Program-made: the position numbers and the translations under genes | Part shown: positions 45,014-53,502 of the stretch, in pieces | How positions within the stretch are numbered: the stretch's first letter is position 1 | How the letters are laid out: the number at the start of each line of letters is the position of its first letter | Source: an uncultured Methanobrevibacter sp. | GTDB lineage: Archaea > Methanobacteriota > Methanobacteria > Methanobacteriales > Methanobacteriaceae | NCBI GenBank assembly: GCA_900317865.1 | Contig: ONIK01000014.1 | Location: 1 to 54,339 of the forward strand | Direction: 5' to 3' | DNA length: 54,339 nucleotides | The notes under the pieces: model-generated | Seen by the model: the letters and a program-made list of their open reading frames with translations, nothing else | What the model was told of the DNA's origin: nothing | The model's database searches: none

Positions 45014-46024
45014 TTATACGTTTCTTCTCATTTGGGGTAAAGTATCCATAAACTCAAACAGAGCTTCATCATAATTTTTGAAATTATGTCCTTCAATTAA
45101 ACCATTTTTATTTATTGATATTTTTTCTAATTCTATTTTTTCTGAATTTTCAAAAACAATTTTTTTTGTTAGTTTACTTTTTGTATTTTCAAGGTTTATT
45201 GTAAATGGCAGTTGGTATTGAAATTGACCATTTTCATAGTCAAGAGTTATGTCCTCGTCATCATCAAGAGGTGACAAATTTAAACAAACTTTTTTATATC
45301 CTATTGATTTTAATTCATCGTTAATTTCATTAAATGAATTTTCATTAATAATTTTTGAAAAATCATTTACCTCACATATACTGACTTCATTAAAATCCCT
45401 AACTTTTACTAATTCACAGCCACTAATGTCTGAAAGTATTTTTTCACTTTCATTAATTTTTTCAATTTTATCTCTGTCAACTTGTGTGTTGGTTGGAATT
45501 CTTGTTGCAAGGCATGTTGTTGATCTTGAATACTCAATATTGTTTTTATTCAGATACTCATGAATTTCTTTTGATGTTAATTTTGCATCCATTAATGGAG
45601 TATTGAAATTCATTTTATATGTAATTAGAATTCCTGGTCTGTCAATTACCAAATCGCTTATATTATTTCCATCACAAATAAAATCAAAGCCATTAGCTAT
45701 TGCACATTCTTTAATTTTGTCATACATTAAGTTTCTGCAGGAATGGCATCTGCTGGGTAAATTTTTTAAGAATTCTTCATCTTCATAAAAGTCAATATCA
45801 ATAACGTGGTGTTTGATGTTAAATTCTTGGGCTGTATTCTGTGTATGTTTAATGAAGTTGTCAGGAAACAGATGATTATCAATTGTTATTGCTAATACAT
45901 CGCTGCTGACTTTGGATGCAAGATAAGCTATTAATGTACTGTCTGCTCCACCAGAAAATCCGATTGCTACTTTTTTGTCCTTTAAAATATCTTTGACAAT
46001 TTCGATTTTATCTTCTAAGGTCAT
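45014..46024 (-). CDS. LarE-like ATP-dependent sulfur transferase (PP-loop)
   Basis: 336 residues. PP-loop ATP pyrophosphatase motif GFSGGADST at 22-30. LarE-type residues follow: CDGNNISDLVIDRPG and STTCLATRIPTNT. Three cysteines, C93 and C96 (RCHSC) plus C171, have the layout of LarE proteins that hold a [4Fe-4S] cluster and pass on sulfide instead of sacrificing a cysteine. The C-terminal 110 residues are extra and unassigned. Its ATG overlaps the tfuA stop (ATGA). Next to ycaO and tfuA it is a natural sulfur donor for peptide-backbone thioamidation; this is inference from context. Confidence 0.8.
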   Translation of the reverse strand: MTLEDKIEIVKDILKDKKVAIGFSGGADSTLIAYLASKVSSDVLAITIDNHLFPDNFIKHTQNTAQEFNIKHHVIDIDFYEDEEFLKNLPSRCHSCRNLMYDKIKECAIANGFDFICDGNNISDLVIDRPGILITYKMNFNTPLMDAKLTSKEIHEYLNKNNIEYSRSTTCLATRIPTNTQVDRDKIEKINESEKILSDISGCELVKVRDFNEVSICEVNDFSKIINENSFNEINDELKSIGYKKVCLNLSPLDDDEDITLDYENGQFQYQLPFTINLENTKSKLTKKIVFENSEKIELEKISINKNGLIEGHNFKNYDEALFEFMDTLPQMRRNV

Positions 46025-46674
46025 TGTATCATATTCTTAATATATTTTATTAATTCCTTGGCATCTTCTTTTTTAATGTCAACAGAAGTGCGAATAAAAT
46101 TAATCAACTGGCCTTTGGTTTCATCGTCTAAATCAGATTCATTTAATGTTTGTGAATAGTTTCTTTTAGGATAAAAAGTAGATTTTGCAATTTTTATCAG
46201 TTCATCTTTTTCATCTTGTGTTATAATGTTTTCATTTACTGCATTTGTAAAGACATAATCCATGTTAATCAACGGTTCGGATAATGCTTCCAGACTTTCG
46301 CTATCAAGCATTACTGCCACATCGTCATCGGATGCCACTTTTCCTGTTGCATATTGCTCATATACATAACCGATACCTATCATTCCCAAACTGTCAAGCT
46401 CGGAAGCTCTTAAGGCACCCATACTGGATGAGCCAACAACAGTAATTCCATTATTGATAACATTTAAAATTTCCTTATGGCCAACAGAGGAATTTTGATG
46501 AAAAACCCCATCAATTATTCCAATAATGTCAGGATTTTTCTTCAATGCCTGGCCTAAATCTCCTCTTTTAATTGGCCTTTCATAAATTACTTCAACATCA
46601 TCATGTGAATCCAGAATTTCTCTTGCTTCGTCAAATGACAAAGATAATCCTGTATAAATTATAATTTTAACCAT
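46021..46674 (-). CDS. tfuA: TfuA-like protein
   Basis: 217 residues, the partner of YcaO in thioamide formation. The typical opening is VKIIIYTGLSLSFDEAREIL, followed by PIKRGDL, IIGIIDGVFHQNSSVGHKEIL and GSSSMGALRASELDSLGMIG, all family blocks. In Methanosarcina YcaO and TfuA are needed for thioglycine in methyl-coenzyme M reductase (established knowledge). TfuA is thought to deliver sulfur or recruit the donor. It lies 4 bp after ycaO and overlaps the LarE-like gene. Confidence 0.93.
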   Translation of the reverse strand: MVKIIIYTGLSLSFDEAREILDSHDDVEVIYERPIKRGDLGQALKKNPDIIGIIDGVFHQNSSVGHKEILNVINNGITVVGSSSMGALRASELDSLGMIGIGYVYEQYATGKVASDDDVAVMLDSESLEALSEPLINMDYVFTNAVNENIITQDEKDELIKIAKSTFYPKRNYSQTLNESDLDDETKGQLINFIRTSVDIKKEDAKELIKYIKNMIQ

Positions 46675-46678
46675 AAAA

Positions 46679-47884
46679 TCATACTCTTAAAAATCTGTAT
46701 CCTGCACGGCTTTGATCAATTGAATATAATTCCATTGTTGGAATGATAACTCTTACAACATTAACATCCAGTTCCGGACGTGTTAAATCATAGTATAGGA
46801 CATGCTCTATTTCATTTGCTTTCAATTCATTCAAAACAATATCAATATCCTTGGTTATGGAATCTGTACTATTATTTTTAATATCGCTTAGAGCAATTTT
46901 TTCATCTTCTTCCTGGAAGTAGTGTTTGTTAATGCGCTTCATACGTTCGTAACCTGCTGTTCTTGCAAAATCAGCTCTAACAGTATCTTCACGAGCACCA
47001 TGAATCTGTGTTGCTCTGCTTTGGGCTACTTCAGTCAATGCTCTTAAGATTGCAACTTCAGGATCTAAATGCGTGCCTATACCTAACGTTAAAAGTCCTG
47101 CATCTTTTAACAATGTATCGTCAGCGGATGCAGCTATTGTCGGAACATTAATATCTGCCGTCAAATCCATTAACTTAATGTTGATTTTATTTTCACTGAA
47201 TTTTAAGAGGGCATCATTAACAACATCACTTTCAATGCTGTCCAAATCAATCTGGGAAGAATTTTTATGGGTTAACTCAAAGATACTCCATGCATCCCTT
47301 TCAATAACTTCAAACATTCCATGCAATAGGGCTTCGTCCAGGCTATTTCCGGAAGCAAGACCATTTGTATTGGATTTGAATAAACTTTGAACGGTATTGT
47401 CGTTGGAAACATAAGGATGATAAATTGCATTGGATGGAACATAATAATCTTCACCACTAATTAAATCATGGCAGATATTCCATTCAAGATTTAATGAATC
47501 GATATTTTCTTTTTTGAAGTCTTTAGGCAAGTTCAATGTTTCAATATCAATTACATTGCCTTTAGTGAAAATTTCAGATATGCTTCCAGTAACGGTATTT
47601 TCATTTTGCTTTTCTGCAGAATATCTCTCAAAACCTTCCATCATTGCAGATGCTTTTGCATGTTCCACACTTATTCCTTTACCTCCGTAAATACTGATTG
47701 CACCATCCTGTGAAGTTGGTCTGATGGCTGAAAAAACCGGCAGTCCAATCCTATCTAAATGTGTGATTTCAGTAATACGGGTAATGCCTGCAATTTTACA
47801 TTTATCCTCATTATTTTCAATTGTTTGACTTGGTGGAATAATCCTGTGAGTTCCTTTAAAATATTTGATTTCTTTTGATGTCAT
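46679..47884 (-). CDS. ycaO: YcaO-family cyclodehydratase/thioamidation protein (methanogen type)
   Basis: 401 residues, ATP-dependent YcaO enzyme that activates a peptide backbone amide by phosphorylation. The N-terminal sequence (GTHRIIPPSQTIE) and AISIYGGKGISVEHAKASAMMEGFERYSAE match the methanogen marker group. ATP/Mg-binding acids are in MEGFERYSAE, HGMFEVIERDAW and LRALTEVAQSRATQ. It ends RAGYRFLRV, without the proline-rich tail of azoline-forming YcaOs, consistent with thioamidation. The probable substrate is the McrA glycine, by analogy to Methanosarcina. The gene starts 1 bp after the M50 protease gene. Confidence 0.93.
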   Translation of the reverse strand: MTSKEIKYFKGTHRIIPPSQTIENNEDKCKIAGITRITEITHLDRIGLPVFSAIRPTSQDGAISIYGGKGISVEHAKASAMMEGFERYSAEKQNENTVTGSISEIFTKGNVIDIETLNLPKDFKKENIDSLNLEWNICHDLISGEDYYVPSNAIYHPYVSNDNTVQSLFKSNTNGLASGNSLDEALLHGMFEVIERDAWSIFELTHKNSSQIDLDSIESDVVNDALLKFSENKINIKLMDLTADINVPTIAASADDTLLKDAGLLTLGIGTHLDPEVAILRALTEVAQSRATQIHGAREDTVRADFARTAGYERMKRINKHYFQEEDEKIALSDIKNNSTDSITKDIDIVLNELKANEIEHVLYYDLTRPELDVNVVRVIIPTMELYSIDQSRAGYRFLRV

Positions 47885-47885
47885 T

Positions 47886-48530
47886 TTATAATCCCAGTAT
47901 CATTCTAATTATATTTTCAGCGCCTATTGTCATTGATAAATATGTCATGATTCCGGCAATACCAATGGTAATAATCCATATTATAACATTCCATCTTAAT
48001 ACTTTGGATCCGTCCAGATTCCAAATTGGAATCAAATTGAAAACAGCCAAATAGCTGTTGGTTTGAAAACCTAAGCAGCATGTGATGAATATAAATTGCA
48101 TTGTGGAATTGTAATGTGCCGGTCCATAGATGGATGCACCAATAAGTAAAAATATTAGTGCAAGAACAATATTAACAACAGGACCTGCAACTGATATTAT
48201 TCCGTTTATTCTATCGTCCAAATAATTTCCTGCATATGTATAAACTGCACCGGGTGCTGCAAATACAAAACCGAAAAATGAGGATATCAAAGCAAAAATC
48301 ACTCCTGCGGGCCATAATTTAAATTCAGCCCAATAACCATAATGCATTGAAGTAAATTTATGGCCTAATTCGTGCAATATAAAACCTAAACCCAATCCAA
48401 TCATTACAATAGGAAAAATGCTTTTTAGGATTTCAACATTTCGACCAGAATATAAAATTGAAAAACTTAGAGAAATAAAAATAAATGCTATAATCAAATC
48501 TCTTATTTCACTTGTTGTTATTTTAAACAT
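47886..48530 (-). CDS. M50-type intramembrane metalloprotease
   Basis: 214-residue membrane protein with about six hydrophobic segments. Zinc site HELGH at 53-57 in GFILHELGHKF, third ligand Asp173 in FNLIPIWNLDGSKVL. This is the minimal archaeal site-2-protease type without PDZ or CBS domains. It is first in a tight leftward operon with ycaO, tfuA and the LarE-like gene (1 bp spacing), and divergent from the M24 peptidase. Its connection with thioamidation is unexplained; it may share only transcription. Confidence 0.9.
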   Translation of the reverse strand: MFKITTSEIRDLIIAFIFISLSFSILYSGRNVEILKSIFPIVMIGLGLGFILHELGHKFTSMHYGYWAEFKLWPAGVIFALISSFFGFVFAAPGAVYTYAGNYLDDRINGIISVAGPVVNIVLALIFLLIGASIYGPAHYNSTMQFIFITCCLGFQTNSYLAVFNLIPIWNLDGSKVLRWNVIIWIITIGIAGIMTYLSMTIGAENIIRMILGL

Positions 48531-48582
48531 ACTTTTTAAATATCTAATTCTATATATAAAAGTTTTTTCTAAATAATTAATT

Positions 48583-49605
48583 ATGGATTATAATAAACTG
48601 CATTTAGATAATATTTTAAAAGATATGGAAAAAGACGATAATCAAGCTTATATGCTCACAAAATTTACAAATATTCAATATATTTCTAATTATAAGCCAA
48701 CCAGTTTTGCTTTTTGTATAATAAAAGATAATCCAATTATTTATGCATCAAAAATGGATATGGAAATTGCAAAAAGAGACTCTTCAATCGAAGTAAAGGA
48801 ATTTGAAAAATTTGAAACAATGATTGGGGAAATTAAAAAAGAAGGGATTAAAAATCTTGCTATTGAACCGAGTTTGGTCTACAGCACATATGAAAAGTTC
48901 AAGGATGATTTCAATATTGAATCAAAAAATTATATTGAAACGCAGAGGATGATTAAAACGCCTGCTGAAATTAAAAATATTGAAAAAGCCACTGAAATTG
49001 CACAGACGGCTTTTCAACAGTTGGATGTTTCTTCAAGGGATGAAACAGAAGATGTTCTTGCTTTTGATTTGGTCAGGTTAATGATAGAAAATGGAGCATC
49101 CTCCGAGTCTTTTGATACAATTCTTCTAAGTGGATCCAATACAAGTCTTCCTCATTCCATACCTGAGCATAAAACATTAGAAACTCCAATACTTATTGAC
49201 TGGGGAGCTAAATATAATGGATATTGTTCAGATAATACAAGAACAATTGTTTATACAGAAAAAGAGCATGAAATATTTGATATTGTTAAAGAATCTCATG
49301 ATAAGGCCATCAAAGCAATTAAACCTGGACTTAAATGCTGTGAAATCGATAAGGTTTCAAGGGATATTATTGCAGAATATGGTTATGGCGATCAGTTTAT
49401 TCACTCAACAGGCCATAGTTTGGGATTAGATATTCATGAAACTCCAGGATTTTCAATGAAAGATGATACTCCTATTGAAAAGGGGATGGTAATAACGGTA
49501 GAGCCTGGAATATATCTTGAAGGTGAATTTGGTGTTCGTTTGGAAGATACTGTAGTTATTGGAAGTAAAGCCAAAATAATTGGTGATTTGCCTTTGGTTT
49601 TATAA
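48583..49605 (+). CDS. M24-family aminopeptidase (Xaa-Pro type)
   Basis: 340 residues: an N-terminal creatinase-like domain (1-125) and a pita-bread catalytic domain. The dimetal ligands are all visible: Asp in LIDWGAKYNG (about 206), Asp in YCSDNTRT (about 217), His in HSTGHSLGLDIHE (about 280), Glu in TVEPGIY (about 306) and Glu in VRLEDTV (about 320). This fits Xaa-Pro dipeptidase/aminopeptidase. The mRNA seems nearly leaderless, with TATATATAAA about 30 bp before the ATG. It converges on the ABC permease gene with a hairpin between. Confidence 0.93.
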   Translation: MDYNKLHLDNILKDMEKDDNQAYMLTKFTNIQYISNYKPTSFAFCIIKDNPIIYASKMDMEIAKRDSSIEVKEFEKFETMIGEIKKEGIKNLAIEPSLVYSTYEKFKDDFNIESKNYIETQRMIKTPAEIKNIEKATEIAQTAFQQLDVSSRDETEDVLAFDLVRLMIENGASSESFDTILLSGSNTSLPHSIPEHKTLETPILIDWGAKYNGYCSDNTRTIVYTEKEHEIFDIVKESHDKAIKAIKPGLKCCEIDKVSRDIIAEYGYGDQFIHSTGHSLGLDIHETPGFSMKDDTPIEKGMVITVEPGIYLEGEFGVRLEDTVVIGSKAKIIGDLPLVL

Positions 49606-49607
49606 AT

Positions 49608-49635
49608 AGTGTTTTATTTTTCACACTTTTTTTTT
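49608..49635 (+). terminator. Hairpin plus T-tract after the M24 peptidase
   Basis: AGTGT (49608-49612) and ACACT (49623-49627) form a short stem with a 10-base loop, run straight into nine Ts (49627-49635). The T-tract points to termination of the rightward transcript. The A-rich stretch beyond gives Ts to the opposite strand. Confidence 0.5.
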
Positions 49636-49667
49636 AATAAGAAATAATTAAAAAAGAAAAAAGAAAA

Positions 49668-50393
49668 TTAAATTGAAACATCAGTTTTTGTAAAGTAAAT
49701 GTAAGAAACAGCTAATCCAATAAGGAATGTGGCCAAAATAATGCTGTATGATGCTATAATACTTACACTATATTCTACTATTTCGCCAGATGCAATTAAA
49801 TATGGGCTTACCCATGGTATGAATGGCGCCCAGTTTTGTCCATAAATCATAATATTGATTAATCCTAAACTAGCACCTCCAATCATTGCAGGCACCATAT
49901 TTGTAATGAATAGTGAAATGAATACAAATGGGGAAAAAGCCATAAATAAAAGAAAATTGGCAAATAATAGTTGACCAAAACTAGTTATAAATAGTTTTAA
50001 TGTAAATCCATCAAGTCCTGCAATAAAACCCAAAATAACTGTTGATAAACTTGTCACTAATGTTAAAATCGCAATCCATATTAAAAACATGACGTATTTG
50101 CTTATTAGGAATTTTCCTTTTGATATTGGTATAGTTAGCATTGTTTTTAATGTATGCTCATTATATTCTCTTCCAAATAGGTAAGATATTATTATTGCAA
50201 ATAGTAAAACTGCAAATAATGCAGACATATACATATTTATATTTGTGAAAAACGCTTCAAATGTTCCTTCTTCACCAAATACCGTAACAGCAATAAACAT
50301 TAAAAAAGCAGGGATAATAGCCCCGATTATACTTAATGAAAATATATTTGATCTTTTCAGTTTTAAAAATTCCATTTGAATAATAGTTAACAT
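49668..50393 (-). CDS. ABC-2 type transporter permease
   Basis: 241-residue membrane subunit with six predicted membrane segments, opening MLTIIQMEFLKLKRSNIFSLS as in BcrB/lantibiotic-immunity-type permeases. YLFGREYNEHTLKTMLTIPISKGKFLISKYV is the conserved ABC-2 block after helix 2. It follows its ATPase gene by 21 bp. The substrate is unknown; peptides and antibiotics are exported by relatives. Confidence 0.9.
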   Translation of the reverse strand: MLTIIQMEFLKLKRSNIFSLSIIGAIIPAFLMFIAVTVFGEEGTFEAFFTNINMYMSALFAVLLFAIIISYLFGREYNEHTLKTMLTIPISKGKFLISKYVMFLIWIAILTLVTSLSTVILGFIAGLDGFTLKLFITSFGQLLFANFLLFMAFSPFVFISLFITNMVPAMIGGASLGLINIMIYGQNWAPFIPWVSPYLIASGEIVEYSVSIIASYSIILATFLIGLAVSYIYFTKTDVSI

Positions 50394-50414
50394 TGTATCA
50401 CTCCCTAATCAAAT

Positions 50415-51335
50415 TTAATTATTAGATATGAATCTTGTAAAATACTCTTCTAAGTTTTCTTCGCACAGATTTACTTTTTTTACATCAATGCCGGAATTAA
50501 CAAATAATGAATTAAATTTATCCCTTAGTTCTAAATGGGAATATAAATAAATTGTTCCATATTCATTAAATGTAAAATCTATGTTTTCCTTCAGTTCTAG
50601 TTTTTTAAGAATTTTAACAGCTAAATTGGTATCTGATACTTGAAATTCAACATATTTGTCTAATTTTTTCAATAAATCTTTTCTTGATATTTCTTCAATT
50701 AAAACTCCTTTATCCATAAAACCAATGACATCAGCAATGTTTTCTATTTCACTTAAGATATGGCTTGAAATTAATATTGTTATCCCATATTCATGTGCTA
50801 ATTTTTTGAGCAATGTCCTGATTTCTTTAATTCCAAATGGATCAAGACCATTAATAGGTTCATCTAATATTAATAAACTAGGATTGTGCATAATTGCCGC
50901 AGCTATTCCTAAACGTTGCTTCATGCCTAATGAAAAATCTTTAAATTTCTTTGATTTTTCATTTTCTAAATTAACCATTTCAAGAACTAAATTAATATTT
51001 TGAGGATTGTAGTTTCCTCTTATTTTAGAAATAATTTTTAAATTTTCATATGCAGTTAAATTTTCATAAAATCCTGGAGTTTCGATAATGGAACCTATAT
51101 TTGAATATATTTCTTTTGAATATTTTTTAGGGTCTTTTCCAAAAAGAAATATTTCACCGCTGCTTGGATATGTAAGATTTAGAATCATACACATCGTTGT
51201 AGTTTTTCCAGCTCCATTTTTTCCTAAAAGTCCATAAATTGTTCCTTTTTCAACATGCATATTGATAGAATTAACGACAAGGTTGTTTGAATATTTTTTT
51301 GATAATTGATTTGTTTCGATAACGTAGTCTACCAT
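50415..51335 (-). CDS. ABC transporter ATPase, BcrA-like
   Basis: 306 residues. Walker A GLLGKNGAGKTT, Q-loop in IGSIIETPGFYENLTAYENL, signature FSLGMKQRLGIA, Walker B LLILDEPINGLDP and switch His in LISSHILSE. The PGFYENLTAYENL block and the C-terminal extension are typical of bacitracin/lantibiotic-type exporters. It forms one unit with the permease downstream. It lies about 30 kb from the NRPS, so a role in peptide export is not supported by position. Confidence 0.93.
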   Translation of the reverse strand: MVDYVIETNQLSKKYSNNLVVNSINMHVEKGTIYGLLGKNGAGKTTTMCMILNLTYPSSGEIFLFGKDPKKYSKEIYSNIGSIIETPGFYENLTAYENLKIISKIRGNYNPQNINLVLEMVNLENEKSKKFKDFSLGMKQRLGIAAAIMHNPSLLILDEPINGLDPFGIKEIRTLLKKLAHEYGITILISSHILSEIENIADVIGFMDKGVLIEEISRKDLLKKLDKYVEFQVSDTNLAVKILKKLELKENIDFTFNEYGTIYLYSHLELRDKFNSLFVNSGIDVKKVNLCEENLEEYFTRFISNN

Positions 51336-51395
51336 AATTAAAATCTCCCATAATCTATTCTAAAAAAGAAAATTTGAATGTTTTAAACATTCTAA

Positions 51396-52232
51396 TTATT
51401 TAATCGATTCTCTGTATATTGATCCACAAACTCTGTTTAGAAACACTCCGAAATAAGAATTTATAAATAATCCTGAAATTATTGATATGAATGTTAATAC
51501 GATAAAAACTTGATTATTAATAGTTGATGTAAATAATACTGTTAAAAAGCCCAATATTAATCCAGCAGCGCTCATAATAATCATATAAATTATTGATGTA
51601 AAGATGATTATTCCAATGTATTTTCCACATCCCAAATTTGAAATATTATTAATTATTTCTCTTAAATCAAAACCTTTAGCTATATTATCATGTGCAATCA
51701 TATTGTTCAGCGCCATAATTTGGATAAAAAACGCAATTATGAATAGTATCATTGAAATTATAAATATGACTGAAAGTATTGAAGAGTTATGTACTAATGC
51801 TATCCCGACTGATAATATTATGGCAGGAATGATATTGTATGCTAAGGCAACAATGAAATATTTTATTCCTTTTTTAAATATATTTAATATATCATCAAAT
51901 CCTGGAAGGCTTTCTTTTTTTTCAATCGAGAATTTAACTATATCATATTCGTATCCCAATATAAATAATATGATAATAAAGCTAATAATTGCTAAAATGG
52001 TTATAGTATAAACTTCTCCTGAAGGTAATTGTGAAAATTTTAGGGATAGTACCCCACCATTCCTTTTTTCAAGTATTCTTAAAGTGGCTCTATATAAATC
52101 TAGAGATTTAAAAGAAATAAATAATGATATTACATTAAGAATTGAAAACAATATGCCGAAGCTTAAAACCTTTTTTATATCTTTAAATGGATATTTCAAA
52201 CCATCTACAACACAATCAGTTATGCTTACCAT
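51396..52232 (-). CDS. DUF4013-like membrane protein (copy 2)
   Basis: 278 residues with about six membrane segments. It opens with DGLKYPFKDIKKVLSFGILFSIL, the usual first block of DUF4013 proteins, and has the central LPGFDDILNIFKKGIKYFIVALAYNIIPAIIL segment. Function unknown. It follows the related gene upstream after 9 bp and is probably in the same unit as the XRE regulator. Confidence 0.82.
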   Translation of the reverse strand: MVSITDCVVDGLKYPFKDIKKVLSFGILFSILNVISLFISFKSLDLYRATLRILEKRNGGVLSLKFSQLPSGEVYTITILAIISFIIILFILGYEYDIVKFSIEKKESLPGFDDILNIFKKGIKYFIVALAYNIIPAIILSVGIALVHNSSILSVIFIISMILFIIAFFIQIMALNNMIAHDNIAKGFDLREIINNISNLGCGKYIGIIIFTSIIYMIIMSAAGLILGFLTVLFTSTINNQVFIVLTFISIISGLFINSYFGVFLNRVCGSIYRESIK

Positions 52233-52241
52233 TTAATCACC

Positions 52242-52973
52242 TTATATCTGCATTGAGTATAATAATCCGATTGATCTTGCATTGAATATACTTAGATATG
52301 GCCCTACAATGAACATGGTTATTGCTGAGTTAACTAGTGCTCCTAATAGGAATATGCCTCCTGCGTCAACACCTAAAATTGAACCGGAAATACCAAATAC
52401 TGTAAATATTATTCCAATAATTGCAGTTACAGCAAAGGATAGGACTAAAGATATGATTATTAATCCAATGTAGGTTATAATACATTCAAACCATCCTATT
52501 TCATCAGTAACTTTTTTCAATTCACTTAAAGCAAATGCCTTACCTAATAATCCGTCATGGTATGTCATGTGGCATAAGCCCATTTGTGCCATTAAACATG
52601 CAAATATGCCTGCAATAAATGTTATTAAACATCCGATAACCATTAATGCAGAAGAGAGCGCACCGGTTAGTTGTCCAGCAATTACTACAAATATTAGAAA
52701 TATGATTGCAGGTAAGATTAAATATACAATTTCTACTATGACAACTTTTACCCCGTCAACAAACATGCTTATTAAATCATCAAAATCTGGCAATGGATCT
52801 TTACCATTAATAACTCCGTGTACAGCTTGATTAATAACTCTATAATTATATCCTGTAATTAAAAACGCAGGTATTAATAAGAAACTAAACAAACAAAGTA
52901 TCCCTAATATTATTAAAGTTTTCCAGTCTTTTGCTGAATATTCAAATGCATCCTTATATATGTCTAAAATCAT
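52242..52973 (-). CDS. DUF4013-like membrane protein (copy 1)
   Basis: 243 residues with about six membrane segments, paralogous to the following gene: DAFEYSAKDWKTLIILGILCLFSFL opening and LPDFDDLISMFVDGVKVVIVEIVYLILPAIIF block. ATG 52973 is chosen with GGTGAG just upstream; a GTG at 52982 would overlap the regulator's stop. It is coupled to the XRE gene (overlap or 5-bp gap). No enzymatic motif; function unknown. Confidence 0.82.
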   Translation of the reverse strand: MILDIYKDAFEYSAKDWKTLIILGILCLFSFLLIPAFLITGYNYRVINQAVHGVINGKDPLPDFDDLISMFVDGVKVVIVEIVYLILPAIIFLIFVVIAGQLTGALSSALMVIGCLITFIAGIFACLMAQMGLCHMTYHDGLLGKAFALSELKKVTDEIGWFECIITYIGLIIISLVLSFAVTAIIGIIFTVFGISGSILGVDAGGIFLLGALVNSAITMFIVGPYLSIFNARSIGLLYSMQI

Positions 52974-52978
52974 TTTTC

Positions 52979-53218
52979 TCACCTTGAATAATTATCATCG
53001 AAAATAAATATCTCTTCAATGACGAAATATTGCTCTTCATTATCTTTAAAGATCATTTCATTAAAAACTTGGGTTATATCGTATGCTAGAAATAAAGATG
53101 GATTGTATTTACCATTTTCGAGTGAATTAATGGTTTGTCTTGTGACTCCAACTTTATCTCCAAGTTCTTTTTGGCTCATTTTGAGTTCTTGTCTTAAATA
53201 TTTAATCCTTGTTCTCAT
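52979..53218 (-). CDS. XRE-family transcriptional regulator
   Basis: 79 residues, almost only a helix-turn-helix: MRTRIKYLRQELKMSQKELGDKVGVTRQTINSLENGKYNPSLFLAYDITQVF matches the small YozG/YgzD-like group (recognition helix RQTINSLENG). A short acidic tail follows. It leads the unit with two DUF4013 membrane proteins, which it likely regulates along with itself, perhaps through the palindrome at 53266-53293. Confidence 0.93.
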   Translation of the reverse strand: MRTRIKYLRQELKMSQKELGDKVGVTRQTINSLENGKYNPSLFLAYDITQVFNEMIFKDNEEQYFVIEEIFIFDDNYSR

Positions 53219-53265
53219 AGTAGCCCACTAATTAATTAATTTTTGCAAAAAGTATTTAAGTAATG

Positions 53266-53293
53266 AAGTAATCTTGTTAAAATTTGATTACTT
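53266..53293. promoter_or_regulatory. Inverted repeat upstream of the XRE gene, candidate operator
   Basis: AAGTAATC (53266-53273) and GATTACTT (53286-53293) are perfect 8-base arms separated by 12 bases, centred about 62 bp before the regulator's ATG. On the coding strand a TATA-like ACTTAAATAC follows at about 53250-53259, so the repeat abuts the place where the basal factors bind. This fits autoregulation by a dimeric XRE protein. No binding evidence is available. Confidence 0.5.
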
Positions 53294-53461
53294 ATGTTAA
53301 TGTTATATGACACAGTATATAAATTTTATGGTTTTTGGTCATGTAAAAATTAATCTTCCGAAAAATATTACAGAAATGATTTTTTAATCAAGTTTATCAA
53401 AACAAGTTAAATATTAATTTCAATGGCTAAAGGTCAATATTTCAAAAAATAATTTAGTTTC

Positions 53462-53483
53462 GAATATTTTGGTAAAAATATTC
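53462..53483. terminator. Hairpin after the DUF2207-like gene
   Basis: GAATATTTT (53462-53470) and AAAATATTC (53475-53483) make a perfect 9-bp stem with loop GGTA, 20 bp after the stop of the leftward gene at 53503. AT-rich and followed by a T-rich stretch on the minus strand; a plausible transcript end. The rest of 53219-53502 shows no gene. Confidence 0.4.
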
Positions 53484-53502
53484 AAAACTTTTTTCCTTGG
53501 AA

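Noticed and set aside
49668..51335. Bacitracin-type ABC transporter considered as part of the NRPS cluster
   Set aside because: It is about 30 kb from the NRPS with many housekeeping genes between; the adjacent MATE gene is a better exporter candidate.
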